DNA of 64,000 nt from JAICJC01 sp963757605 (GCA_963757605.1 CAVWSF010000005.1:620001-684000), one strand, 5' to 3'. Numbered from the stretch's first letter, positions 36,109 through 44,799 are shown. The notes: a model not told the origin generated them from the letters alone. Made by a program: numbers and translations.

Positions 36109-36907
36109 GGGAATCGAAGTCCAGGGCCTCGACGTCGATCTCCTGCGCGCGGAGATCCAGCGCACCTACGCAGCCGTCTCGAACGACCCGAGCAGCGAGT
36201 TCATGTTCCCGACCGGCCGGGCCTGGGCCGAGGATCTGGACTACCCGGCGGAGCTCCTGGCGCGCGTGCCCGAGACGTCGTGCGAGTCGTTCGCCGGCGT
36301 CGCGAACCCGTTCTCGCTCGGCGCTCTCGACCCCGGCGAGGACGTGCTCGACGTCGGCTGCGGCGCCGGGATGGACACGCTGGTCGCGGCCCAGATGGTG
36401 GGCGCGGACGGCTACGTCACCGGGATCGACATGACCGCCGACATGGCCGCGAAGGCCCGTCGCTCGGCGGCCGAGATGGGGCTCGCGAACGTGACGATCG
36501 TGGACGGGAGCGCCGAGGAGCTGCCGTTCGCCGACGCCGGCTTCGACGTCGTCATCTCGAACGGCGTGATCGACCTCATCCCCGACAAGGAAGCGGTGTT
36601 CTCGGAGATCGCCCGCGTCCTGCGGCCCGGCGGGAGGATTCAGCTCGCCGACGTGACGATCCAGCGGCCGGTGTCCGAGGAGGGGCGGCGCAACATCGAC
36701 CTCTGGACGGGGTGAATCGCCGGGGCTCTGCTGGAGGCAGAGTACGAGAGCCGGCTCATCCGGCACGGCTTCACCGAGATCACGACCGGCGACCTGGTCG
36801 ACGTCTACTCCCGGTCGGCCTTCGAGGACACGCGCCGGAAGGCGGAGAAGTTCGGCGCGCGGGGAACGGTCGTGCGGGCGCGAAAGCCGGCCGGCGCGAG
36901 CGCCTGA
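36107..36907 (+). CDS. ArsM-like SAM methyltransferase with in-frame UGA, candidate selenoprotein
   Basis: SAM-dependent methyltransferase of the arsenite methyltransferase-like group. SAM motif I VLDVGCGAGMDTLVAA, GIDMTADMAAKAR, DGSAEELPFADAGFDVVISN and RVLRPGGRIQLADV are clear. After IDLWTG comes TGA at 36713-36715; the same frame then continues IAGALLEAEYESRLIRHGF and on to a TGA at 36905, giving 266 residues. ArsM-like proteins have Cys in this position (WTGCIAGAL-type), the thiol that binds arsenic. A hairpin 16 bases after the UGA fits a bacterial SECIS. Alternatives are a TGC-to-TGA base error or a nonsense mutation. Confidence 0.75.
36725..36743 (+). promoter_or_regulatory. SECIS-like hairpin after the in-frame UGA
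   Basis: Stem CTCTGC (36726-36731) pairs with GCAGAG (36737-36742), extended by a G-U pair at 36725/36743. The loop is TGGAG (36732-36736). Distance from the UGA to the loop is 16 bases and G is the second loop base, both within the known bacterial SECIS rules (loop about 16-37 nt downstream, G among the first two loop bases). A stem this size can occur by chance in GC-rich DNA. Confidence 0.45.
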
Positions 36908-36911
36908 CGGT

Positions 36912-37680
36912 TCAGCCGCCGGCCACGAATTTCCGGACGGTGTCGTCCAGGGACACCGCGAGGAGCTCGCCGCTCGCGTCCACGCCGAACGACGACAGCT
37001 GCTGCACGGCCGGCACGCCGAGCGGGGAGGCGCGGCCGCCGGAGGCGGGCAGCGACCAGATGGTGCCGCTGCAGAAGTCGCTGAACACGTAGCGGCCGCG
37101 GAGCTGCGGCAGGTCGTGGCCGCGGTAGACGACTCCGCCGGTGATCGAGCAGCCCTCGTCGTGGCTGTACACCGCCACCGGGCCGATCAGCCCGGCGGGA
37201 GGCTGCCCTCCTTGTCGTACCGGACGTTCCCCTCCACCAGGTTCCAGCCCAGGTTCGCGCCCGGCGGCGCGCCCGCCGCCAGCCGGTCGACCTCCTCGAA
37301 GGAGTTCTGGCCGACGTCGCCGATCCAGAGGTCGCCCGTCGCCTCGTCGAACGTGAACCTTCTCGCGGTAGCCGGGCGAGAACGCGATCGACAGCAGGCC
37401 CTGCTCGCTCGACTGGGCGAGCTGACCGGTGAGGTCGAGCAGCGGCCGCGGCTGCACGGCGCCGGCGTGCCAGATCCGCACCAGGCCCGTCTTCTCCACG
37501 ATGGCGAGGTCGCTCGTCCCGGGCACGGCGGCCACGCACGACCGGCTGGTCGAGGCCGGTCACGAGCCGGCGAAGGGCGATGCCGCCCGGGGCCGCCCGC
37601 GGTGGCTCCGTGCCGGAGGCGCCGCCTCCGCCGCACGCGGCGGCGAACAGGACCGGCACCAGGAGCCAGGCGCGGGGCAT
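36912..37680 (-). pseudogene. PQQ-dependent sugar dehydrogenase-like lipoprotein, internal deletion and frameshifts
   Basis: Aldose sugar dehydrogenase (YliI/GdhB-like) fragments. Start ATG at 37680, lipobox FAAAC, IALRRLVTGLDQPV; then SDLAIVEKTGLVRIWHAG and LLSIAFSPGY; then directly FTFDEATGDLWIGDVGQNSFEEVD, AGAPPGANLGWNLVEG and SHDEGCSITGGVVYRG. The usual ~130 residues between FSPGY and RFTFDEATG are missing at about 37363, and frames change near 37535, 37363 and 37195. Total ~255 codons against ~360-400 normally, so it is inactive as read. Confidence 0.75.
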
Positions 37681-37690
37681 GCCCTTGAGC

Positions 37691-38956
37691 TTAGGCGGCG
37701 GGCCGCCGCCACCGATGTTCGTGAGCGGCTGCGCTCTCCATCGCCGGAGGATCCGCTCGCGCGGCGTACCACCGCCCGTACGCCTCTGTGAGAGGGAGGG
37801 CCGTCAGGCCGTGCGCATACACCGAGACCGCCACCGTGACCACGATCGTGGCGATCACGACGTCGACGTGCGCGAGCGCGGAGCCTTCCACCACGATCAC
37901 CGCGAAGACGATCGACGCGAGCCCGCGCGGGCCGAACCAGCCGACGAACCCCAGGGTCTGGGGCTGCGCATCCAGGCCGATGAGCGCGACCGCGACCGGG
38001 AGCATGCGTGCGACCGTCAGGCTGATCGCTGCGTAGAGCGCGATCCGCCAGTCGACCACGTGGAGCACAGGGCCGAGCACGACCGCGCCGAAGACGATGA
38101 AGGTCACCGCGTTCAGCACCTGCCCGGTGGCGTCGACGAGGTAGGTCACCTCACCGCGGTACTGCCGTCGAAGCACGCCGAACGTCAGGCCGGCGACGAA
38201 CGCGGCGATGAACCCGCTGCCGCCGAGCGGTGCCGCGATCCCGTACGACAGCGCGGCCGTGGCCATCGGGATCACCTGCAACCACTCGTCGGCGACGAGC
38301 TCTCGCCGCTCGGCGTAGCCCAGGATCAGGGCGCCGACGACGCCGGCGGCGACCCCGCCCGCCACCCCCCACCCGATCTCCTCGAGCACCAGGGCGACGG
38401 CATGATGGGCGGTGATCGCGTTCTCGTTCGCCTCGGCCAGCGCGAGGGCGATGAAGAGCAGCGGCACACAGAGGCCGTCGTTCAGGCCGCTCTCGACGTT
38501 CAGTCCCTGGCGGACGCGCATCGGGAGGCGCGGATCGGTCACCACGGCCTGCCCGAGCGCCGCGTCGGTGGGCGCGAGCGCGACGGCGAGCACCAGCGCC
38601 TCGGGCCAGGTGAGCCGGTCGAAGAGCCCGACCGCGGCCAGGGTGCCCGCGACGATCGTGAGCGGCAGCCCGATCCCGAGCAGGCGCGCGGGCAGCGCGA
38701 CCTCGCGCCGCAGGGCGACGACGTTGATCCGCGACGCATCGGCGAACAGCACGAGCGTCAGCGTCGCCTCGGCGAGTACGCGCACGGCCGCGCTGCCGAC
38801 CGCAACGTCGAACCACCCCAGCCCCTCGTTGCCGAGGAGCAGCCCGGCCCCGACGAACAGGATCGGGGCCGTGAGCACCGTCTGCTCGAGCCGGCGGGAA
38901 AGCGCCGCGTAGCCGAGGACGAGGCCCGCGACGATCATGAGGCTCCAGCTGTCCAC
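37691..38956 (-). CDS. Na+(K+)/H+ antiporter, CPA1/NhaP family
   Basis: 421-residue, roughly twelve-helix cation/proton antiporter. LTLVLFADASRINV, ALAPTDAALGQAVVTDP (the conserved TDA/TDP acid region), VESGLNDGLCVPLLFIALA (ND of the transport site) and GWFGPRGLASIVFAVI are CPA1 hallmarks. GTG at 38956 is the first start before the first helix; upstream codons look non-coding. It lies ten bases upstream of the PQQ dehydrogenase start. Confidence 0.88.
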   Translation of the reverse strand: MDSWSLMIVAGLVLGYAALSRRLEQTVLTAPILFVGAGLLLGNEGLGWFDVAVGSAAVRVLAEATLTLVLFADASRINVVALRREVALPARLLGIGLPLTIVAGTLAAVGLFDRLTWPEALVLAVALAPTDAALGQAVVTDPRLPMRVRQGLNVESGLNDGLCVPLLFIALALAEANENAITAHHAVALVLEEIGWGVAGGVAAGVVGALILGYAERRELVADEWLQVIPMATAALSYGIAAPLGGSGFIAAFVAGLTFGVLRRQYRGEVTYLVDATGQVLNAVTFIVFGAVVLGPVLHVVDWRIALYAAISLTVARMLPVAVALIGLDAQPQTLGFVGWFGPRGLASIVFAVIVVEGSALAHVDVVIATIVVTVAVSVYAHGLTALPLTEAYGRWYAARADPPAMESAAAHEHRWRRPAA

Positions 38957-39166
38957 GGTGACTCGCGACGATCCGCCAGCAGGCGTGGTTTCGCGTTGTC
39001 CCGATGGGATGAGGGGGTCATCAAGACCCCGCTCCGACCGTACACTTGAAGTGGCTGGGAAGGACACCCCGCCGGCCGCTCCGCCGAGATCACCTCCCGC
39101 GCGGGATCAACGGCCTCACGGAGGCGCGACGCGAAGCTCGCCGCGCCCTGTACCAGGGAGGTTGTG

Positions 39167-39850
39167 ATGAGGCACAAAGCTCTCATCCTCACCATCGCCG
39201 CCGTGGCCACGGCGGCGGTCACGCTGGCCGCGGCGACGGCGTTCGCCTGTCAGCCCGTGCGGGTCGTCCCCGCGCAACCGGCCGTCACCCCCGCCACCTG
39301 CGAGAGCGGCGAAATGCTCGTGATTCCGGCCGACTCGACCAGCATCACCTACACCGAGACCGGCGCGCTCACCGGCCCCGGCAGCGTGGTCATCACGGCG
39401 ACCGCAGGCGGCGGGTTCGTGCTCGGGCCGGCGGACGGCTGGCAGGTGGCCGAGAACGCCCTCTCGGCGACGTTCACGGTCCGCCTGGCCGGGCCGCTCA
39501 CCGGATGCACCGAGGACGCGGGCGCGCCCGTCACGCCGGCGATCGCGCAGGCCACCTGCACGAGCGGCGAGGTGCTGGCGATGCCCGAGGGCACGGATGA
39601 CATCGTCTACACCGAAACCGGAGCGCTCGTCGGGCCGAGCAGCGTCGTCATCACGGCGACCGCCCAGCCCGGATACGTGCTCGAGGCGGCGGACGGCTGG
39701 CAGATGGCCGCAGGATCGCACCACGCGACCTTCACCGTCAGCCTGGCCGGTCATCTGACCGCCACGTGCGGCAAGACGACCCACCACCCCCACCACTCCC
39801 CGCCGCCGGTGACGGGCTCGCCGCTTCCGGCGACGGCATTCACCCTCTAG
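39167..39850 (+). CDS. Secreted repeat protein next to a sortase
   Basis: 227 residues with a signal peptide (ALILTIAAVATAAVTLAAATAFA). Two tandem ~85-residue repeats follow, each TC-x-SGE-x-L...YTETGAL-x-GP-x-SVVITA...ADGWQ...ATFTV-x-LAG, with paired cysteines. The end is His/Pro-rich and closes with GSPLPATAFTL. LPAT is sortase-motif-like, but no hydrophobic anchor or basic tail follows. A class E-type sortase gene starts 46 bases downstream. ATG at 39167 with GGGAGG upstream (GTG one codon earlier also possible). Confidence 0.72.
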   Translation: MRHKALILTIAAVATAAVTLAAATAFACQPVRVVPAQPAVTPATCESGEMLVIPADSTSITYTETGALTGPGSVVITATAGGGFVLGPADGWQVAENALSATFTVRLAGPLTGCTEDAGAPVTPAIAQATCTSGEVLAMPEGTDDIVYTETGALVGPSSVVITATAQPGYVLEAADGWQMAAGSHHATFTVSLAGHLTATCGKTTHHPHHSPPPVTGSPLPATAFTL

Positions 39851-39859
39851 CGATCAGAA

Positions 39860-39885
39860 GGGGCGCCCGCGCCTGCGGGCGCCCC
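39860..39885. terminator. 11-bp GC hairpin between secreted protein and sortase genes
   Basis: GGGGCGCCCGC (39860-39870), loop GCCT, GCGGGCGCCCC (39875-39885): a perfect stem with a tetraloop, ten bases after the stop of the secreted protein. No T-run. It ends ten bases before the sortase ATG, where no Shine-Dalgarno is seen, so it may act as terminator or attenuator lowering sortase expression. Confidence 0.55.
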
Positions 39886-39895
39886 GCCCCACGAC

Positions 39896-40432
39896 ATGAG
39901 CATCCTTCCCCGCCTCATCCTCATGCTCCTCACCGCCCTGGGTCTGCATCCGACCCCTGCCGAACGGGCTCACGACCACGCGCTCGCGTACGTCCACGCC
40001 GTCCAGCCCCACCACGTGTTCGGGCGCATCACCAGCGCCCGGCTCGGGATCTACGGCTGGAAGGTGTACGAGGGGATCGACAACCCGCGCGACCTCGACC
40101 GCGGGCCGGGCCACTACCCGTCCACCACCGTCCCCGGGCTGGGCGGGACGGTCGCGATCGCCGGCCACCGCGTCACCCCGGTCGGCGGCAGGCCGTACGG
40201 GCCGTTCTTCTTCATCGACCGCCTCCGCCGCGGCGATCCGATCGTCCTCCGCATGCCGTATGCGACCTTCGTCTACCGGGTCGCCCGGCACGTGATCGTC
40301 CCCGCCCATGCGACGTGGTTCGAGCGCTACTCCGGGCGGGAGCGGCTCGTCCTGACGAGCTGTACTCCCAAGTTCACCGCGCTGCGGCGGTGGGTCGTGC
40401 TCGCCCGGCTCGTCAAGACGACCCCGCGGTAG
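39896..40432 (+). CDS. Class E-type sortase
   Basis: 178-residue transpeptidase that anchors surface proteins. Catalytic His in GGTVAIAGHRVTPVGGRPYG, catalytic Cys in ERLVLTSCTPKFTALRRWV (TLTSC-type motif) with Arg in RRWVVLARL. One N-terminal hydrophobic segment (SILPRLILMLLTALGL) acts as membrane anchor. The secreted protein just upstream is the obvious candidate substrate, though its C-terminus lacks a complete sorting signal. Confidence 0.86.
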   Translation: MSILPRLILMLLTALGLHPTPAERAHDHALAYVHAVQPHHVFGRITSARLGIYGWKVYEGIDNPRDLDRGPGHYPSTTVPGLGGTVAIAGHRVTPVGGRPYGPFFFIDRLRRGDPIVLRMPYATFVYRVARHVIVPAHATWFERYSGRERLVLTSCTPKFTALRRWVVLARLVKTTPR

Positions 40433-40466
40433 GTGTCATGCCTAGGGACGGGTTACGCCCTCGCGC

Positions 40467-40650
40467 TCACCGCACGATCGTGCCCTTGAGCACGAACCTT
40501 GCCGGCGTCTCTGCGAACCTGTCGACGACTGCCGGCCGTTCCCCTGCACGCCCTCATAGGCGCCCGTGCCCGAGGTGATCTTCCACGGCGCCGGGCTTGG
40601 ATCGCCGAGGTGAATGGTGATCAGGAAGGTGATCGTGCCGCGTGCGACGA
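40467..40650 (-). pseudogene. 3' fragment of a secreted protein gene, one frameshift
   Basis: Read on the minus strand: ARGTITFLITIHLGDPSPAP, WKITSGTGAYEGVQGNGRQ, then after an indel near 40528 VDRFAETPARFVLKGTIVR and TGA at 40467. The GTGAY-x-G-x-x-GNG pattern is the C-terminal part of a common actinobacterial secreted beta-barrel-like protein. The N-terminal half and signal peptide are absent; from about 40640 the sequence becomes the response regulator on the other strand. Confidence 0.5.
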
Positions 40651-41273
40651 CGCGGCCCTCATTCGCGAGGGGGTCGCCCGCCTGCTGACGGAGAACGGCA
40701 TCGAGGTCGTCGCTCTCGTCGGCGACGCGGATGCCCTGCGAAGGAGCGTGCGCGACCTCCAGCCCGACGTCGCGCTCGTCGACATCCGGATGCCTCCCAC
40801 GCATACCGACGAAGGGCTTCGCGCCGCCCGCGAGATCCGTTCGTGCCACCCCGGCACCGCCGTTCTCGTGCTCTCGCAGCACCTCGAGCCGGACTACGCG
40901 CTCCAGCTCGTCGAAGCCAAGCCCGAGCGGGTCGGCTATCTGATGAAGGAGCGCGTCGGTCGCATCGACCAGCTGCTCGACGCCATGCAACGCGTCGCGG
41001 CGGGCGAGTGCGTCATCGACAGGAGCGTCGTCGACGACCTCCTCACACGACGCCGCCGTGTCGATCCGATCGAGACGCTCACGCCGCGCGAGCTGTGAGA
41101 TCCTCGCCCTGATGGCCGAGCGCCGCTCGAACCAGGGCATCTGTCATGCGCTCTGGCTCAGCCCGAAGACGGTCGAGACGCACATCAGAGGCGCCTTCGC
41201 CAAGCTGGGGATCACGGCGGCGCCCGAGGACAATCGCCGCGTGCTCGCCGTCCTCGCCTACCTGCAGCGATGA
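40614..41273 (+). pseudogene. NarL/LuxR-type response regulator, frameshifted
   Basis: Receiver domain from CDDAALIREGVARLLTENGI with phospho-Asp in DVALVDIRMPP and Lys in YLMKERVG; LuxR HTH LTPREL, EILALMAERRSNQGI, LSPKTVETHIRGAFAKLGI. A spare base at about 41096 makes a TGA after LTPREL and shifts the HTH frame. The start is unclear: ATG 40614 (MVIRKVIV) needs a second indel near 40638, and that stretch overlaps a gene fragment on the opposite strand. A possible partner is the HisKA_3 kinase at 29847-32069; pairing is a guess. Confidence 0.72.
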
Positions 41274-41289
41274 CGCCTAGGATTGCGCC

Positions 41290-41691
41290 GTGCCGTTCAC
41301 GCGCAGGAACCTGAAGAAGGACCTCGAGGACGTCGGGTCCAATTTCGACGGCGCGCCCGACCTGGAGTTCCGCCTGGCGACGGACGCGCTCGAGCTCGAG
41401 AGCTCGGGCCTGAGCTACCAGCGCATCCCGCCCGGCTATCGCTTTCCGTACGGCCACACGCACAAGACGCAGGAGGAGGTGTACGTGGTCGTGCGCGGGA
41501 GCGGGAGGATGAAGGTCGACGACGAGATCGTCGAGCTCGAGGAGTGGGACGCCGTGCGGGTCCCGCCCGGCGCGTGGCGAGGCTACGAGGCCGGGCCGCG
41601 GGGGCTCGAGATCCTCGTCATCGGCGCGCCGAGTCTCGGCGAGGGCCGGCGCGAAGACGTCGAAGGCCGGCGCGACTGGTGGGCCGACTAG
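41290..41691 (+). CDS. Cupin domain protein
   Basis: 133 residues. One cupin barrel: motif 1 GYRFPYGHTHKTQEEVYVVVRGSG (metal ligands H, H and E) and motif 2 DAVRVPPGAWRGYEAGP. GTG at 41290, 16 bases after the response regulator. Its TAG and the TAG of the convergent cyclase-ATPase share the palindrome CTAG at 41688-41691. Substrate unknown. Confidence 0.85.
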   Translation: MPFTRRNLKKDLEDVGSNFDGAPDLEFRLATDALELESSGLSYQRIPPGYRFPYGHTHKTQEEVYVVVRGSGRMKVDDEIVELEEWDAVRVPPGAWRGYEAGPRGLEILVIGAPSLGEGRREDVEGRRDWWAD

Positions 41692-44279
41692 CGCGGTGAG
41701 GGCTCCGTGCCGGAGTCCATCCCTCGGGCCCAGGCAGCGTCGAAGGCTTCCTCGGCCAGCGCCGGCCGGAGCGGCTCGAGGAACTCGCGCTCGAGCTGGC
41801 GGTCGAGCCGCCACGACTCCGGTTTGGGTGAGACCCCGAGGGCGCGCGCCCGGCCCCACAGCTCCACGGCGACTTCGGGCTGGCCCCACCGTGCCTCCGC
41901 CGCGGCCAGGCCCAGCACGGCGGCACCCACGACGTTCGGGGTTCCGGACTCCTCGCCGATCGTCCGCGACGTCTCGAGCGCGGCCACGGCCTCGTCCCGG
42001 CTGCCGGACAGGACCTGGAGGTACCCGCGGAGCCGCATCGCGTAGGCGAGCTCGCGCCGGAAGCCGCCCTGCTCACAGAGCGCGACTGCCTCGTCGACGA
42101 GCGACTCCGCCTTGCTGAGTTCGCCATCTCCTGCGACGATCTCCGCCATGGTCACCCACTGGTCGGCTCGATGTGCCGGATTCGGCATCTCACCCTGCTC
42201 CTCGAGCAGCGCCCGCGCGCGAACCCGGTCGCCGCGGTCTGCGTAGAGGTCGGCGAGGCCGTCTCGTATCGAGTAGACGAGCGTCGGATCTGCGAGTGCA
42301 AGCGCCTCGCGCTCGGCGCGACCGAGGACATCCTCGGCGTCGTCGAGTCGACCCAGCTCGACCAGCTGCCCGCCGAGGTAATAGAGGGCGAACGTGTGCT
42401 GATGGTGAAGAGCTCCCGCTTCGAGAAGCGGGAGCGACTGTTCCAGCGGCTCCACCGCGCGGTCGGGCTCGCCGAGCTCGGACCACCCTACCCCGAGGAC
42501 GAACCGCGCATAGCCGTCGACCCCCGGCTCGAGGTTCGAAGCGACCGCCAGGCCGTCTTCGATCCAGCTCATCCCTTCGCGCATGAACCCGCGCATCTGC
42601 CAGACCCAGCCGAGGTTGGCGGCGATCGAGAGCGCGCGCTCGGCGTCGCCGCGCTCGAGGGCGGCCCGCATCGCGCGCCGAAGGTTGTCGAGCTCGAGAT
42701 CGAAGCGGCTCAGCCACGCTTGCTCGCCGCCCACCCTCCACGCGGGCTCGGCGGCACGCGCGAACTCACGGGCATGGTCGATCAGACGGTCCTCGAGGAG
42801 CGACTGCTCGGCCGCCTCGTCGAGCCGCTCGGTCGCGTACTCGCGAATCGTCTCCAGCATCCAGAACCAGGGGCCAAGGGCCGTCCCGCGCCGGCGAAGC
42901 AGGCTCTTGTCGAGCAGCGACTGGAGCGTGTCCGGATCGGCTCCGGCGACGGTCTCGGCATCCTCGAACGCGCACCCCGCAACGAAGACGGAGAGCCGGC
43001 GGAAGAGCCGGCGCTCGTCGTCCGTGAGCAGCTCGTAGCTCCAGTCGATCGTCGCCCGCAGGGTCTGCTGGCGTGGGTCCGCGTCCCGGCCGCCCTTGAG
43101 GAGATCGAGCCGGCCCCCGAGTCGCTCGAGCAGCTGGTCCGGCGAGAAGAGCGGCGTACGCGCCGCAGCGAGCTCCAGCGCCAGCGGGAGGTCGTCCAGC
43201 CGGCGGCAGAGCTCGACGACGGTGGGCGACCGCTCGACGTCGCTCCCCAGCGCGGCCGCGCGCTCGACGAAGAGCTGGACGCCGTCCTGCTCCCCGAGGG
43301 GCGGCACCCGATAGACATGCTCGCCCTGCAGCTGCAGCCGCTCGCGGCTCGTGACGAGGATGGAAGGGCCGTCGATCCCCTGGACATCCGCGAGCTCCTC
43401 GACGAACCCGGGCAGCAGGTGCTCCGCGTTGTCGAACAGCACGAGCGTCCGCCGGCCGCCCAGTGCGCGCCCGAGCGCGTCGGGCAGGGTGTCGCGGCGC
43501 TCCTCCTTGAGGCCGAGCGCGCCCGCCAGCGTGGGCAGGAGCAGCGTGACCTCCCGAAGCGGCGCAAGCGGGACCCAGGTGATTCCGTCGGGGAAGTGCT
43601 CCGCGGCCTCGGCCGCCGCCTGGAGCGCGAGCCGCGTCTTGCCCGTTCCACCCGGCCCCGTCAGGGTCAGCAGACGAGCGCTCCCCGTCAGCAGGTCGCC
43701 CACCTCCGCGAGCTCCTGCTCGCGTCCCAGGAACGCCGTCATCGGAACGGGCAGGTTCGTGCGGTAGAGGCTGCGCAGGGGCGGGAACTCGGCGTCGCCC
43801 AGCTGATAGATGCGTTCCGGCGCAGCGAGGTCCTTGAGCCGGTGGTCGCCGAGATCCCGCAGATGGGTCGTGTCGACAAGCCCTGCCGACGCCGCCGAGA
43901 TGAGGACCTGCCCGCCGTGTCCGGCAGCGGCGAGGCGGGCCGCACGGTGGACGTCCATGCCGACGTATCCCTCGTCGGTGAGGAGCGGAGTGCCAGTGTG
44001 CACGCCCATCCGCACCATCACCCGCTCCGCAGCCAGGGCCGCCTGGGCCTCGCCCGCAGAGGCGATTGCGCCTTCAGCGGTCGCAAACGCCGTGAAGAGC
44101 GCGTCCCCCTGCGTGTCCACCTCGACACCTCCATGCCGGGCGAACGCATCTCGGAGGAGTCGCCGATGAGTGTGAAGCACCTCCGAGTACCGCTCCTCCC
44201 CGAGCTTCTCGAGCAGCCGGGTCGACCCCTCCATGTCGGTGAAGAGGAAGGTGACGGTTCCCGCCGGGAGGTCGTTCAT
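41688..44279 (-). CDS. Class III cyclase - NB-ARC ATPase - TPR regulator
   Basis: 863-residue signal protein. Residues 5-165 are an adenylate/guanylate cyclase domain with metal Asp in FLFTDMEGSTRLLE and VDTQGDALFTAF. Residues about 195-480 are an AAA/NB-ARC module: P-loop LTGPGGTGKTRLALQAA, Walker B RRTLVLFDNAEHLL, ILVTSRERLQL and PLALELAAARTP. The remainder is helical TPR-like repeats (LEPGVDGYARFVLGVGWSEL and so on). No DNA-binding domain is present at the C-terminus. Such STAND proteins couple ligand sensing by the TPRs to cyclase output; the signal is unknown. Confidence 0.9.
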   Translation of the reverse strand: MNDLPAGTVTFLFTDMEGSTRLLEKLGEERYSEVLHTHRRLLRDAFARHGGVEVDTQGDALFTAFATAEGAIASAGEAQAALAAERVMVRMGVHTGTPLLTDEGYVGMDVHRAARLAAAGHGGQVLISAASAGLVDTTHLRDLGDHRLKDLAAPERIYQLGDAEFPPLRSLYRTNLPVPMTAFLGREQELAEVGDLLTGSARLLTLTGPGGTGKTRLALQAAAEAAEHFPDGITWVPLAPLREVTLLLPTLAGALGLKEERRDTLPDALGRALGGRRTLVLFDNAEHLLPGFVEELADVQGIDGPSILVTSRERLQLQGEHVYRVPPLGEQDGVQLFVERAAALGSDVERSPTVVELCRRLDDLPLALELAAARTPLFSPDQLLERLGGRLDLLKGGRDADPRQQTLRATIDWSYELLTDDERRLFRRLSVFVAGCAFEDAETVAGADPDTLQSLLDKSLLRRRGTALGPWFWMLETIREYATERLDEAAEQSLLEDRLIDHAREFARAAEPAWRVGGEQAWLSRFDLELDNLRRAMRAALERGDAERALSIAANLGWVWQMRGFMREGMSWIEDGLAVASNLEPGVDGYARFVLGVGWSELGEPDRAVEPLEQSLPLLEAGALHHQHTFALYYLGGQLVELGRLDDAEDVLGRAEREALALADPTLVYSIRDGLADLYADRGDRVRARALLEEQGEMPNPAHRADQWVTMAEIVAGDGELSKAESLVDEAVALCEQGGFRRELAYAMRLRGYLQVLSGSRDEAVAALETSRTIGEESGTPNVVGAAVLGLAAAEARWGQPEVAVELWGRARALGVSPKPESWRLDRQLEREFLEPLRPALAEEAFDAAWARGMDSGTEPSPR

Positions 44280-44342
44280 CGACCTGGAAGCATCCCGCCT
44301 CAGAGGTGGCGTGTAAAGCAGGGTGAAGGCCTAGAACGAGAA

Positions 44343-44362
44343 CGACCGCCCGGAGGCGGTCG
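44343..44362 (-). terminator. Intrinsic terminator after tRNA-fMet
   Basis: On the minus strand CGACCGCC (44362-44355), loop TCCG, GGCGGTCG (44350-44343), then a T-rich TTCTCGTTCTAG tail. It lies 15 bases after the tRNA 3' end. This is the most canonical terminator in the window. Confidence 0.75.
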
Positions 44363-44376
44363 CACTGTTCGAGCCA

Positions 44377-44450
<74 letters not shown>

Positions 44451-44484
44451 TCGGAACGCCGGATTCTACCATAGACTGGCCGTC

Positions 44485-44799
44485 GTGCTGCTCGTCGTGA
44501 TCATCGCCTGGCTCGTGGTGGTGGGCGCCACGTCGACCGTCGTCGGCGTCCGGGGATTCCGCACGTTCACGCGCGCTCGCACAACCCAGCGGGAGGTGGA
44601 CACCCGCGTGCGAGCCCTGGAGGAAGGCGGCATCGCGACGCTCCTGCGCAAGACCGAGGAGCTCAACGGCAAGACGGCCGAGATGCAGGCGGCGCTCGAT
44701 CGGCTGAACCGCTCGCTCGAGCGCCTGCGCCGCCTGCTCGACGCGTTCGCACGCGGCCGGTCATGGGTGCGCGCGCTCGTACGTGTGGTGCGGGGATGA
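44485..44799 (+). CDS. Small membrane protein with coiled coil
   Basis: 104 residues. One N-terminal membrane helix (LLVVIIAWLVVVGATSTVVG) and a long charged helix (RTTQREVDTRVRALEEGGIA, KTAEMQAALDRLNRSLERLR). GTG at 44485. The general design matches the protein at 33866. Its end overlaps the convergent HxlR gene by 39 bases. Function unknown. Confidence 0.62.
   Translation: MLLVVIIAWLVVVGATSTVVGVRGFRTFTRARTTQREVDTRVRALEEGGIATLLRKTEELNGKTAEMQAALDRLNRSLERLRRLLDAFARGRSWVRALVRVVRG

Noticed and set aside
41090..41110. Programmed frameshift or UGA recoding in the response regulator after LTPREL
   Set aside because: Removing one base restores the LuxR domain, UGA does not replace a conserved Cys, and no slippery heptamer or hairpin is evident; an indel is simpler.
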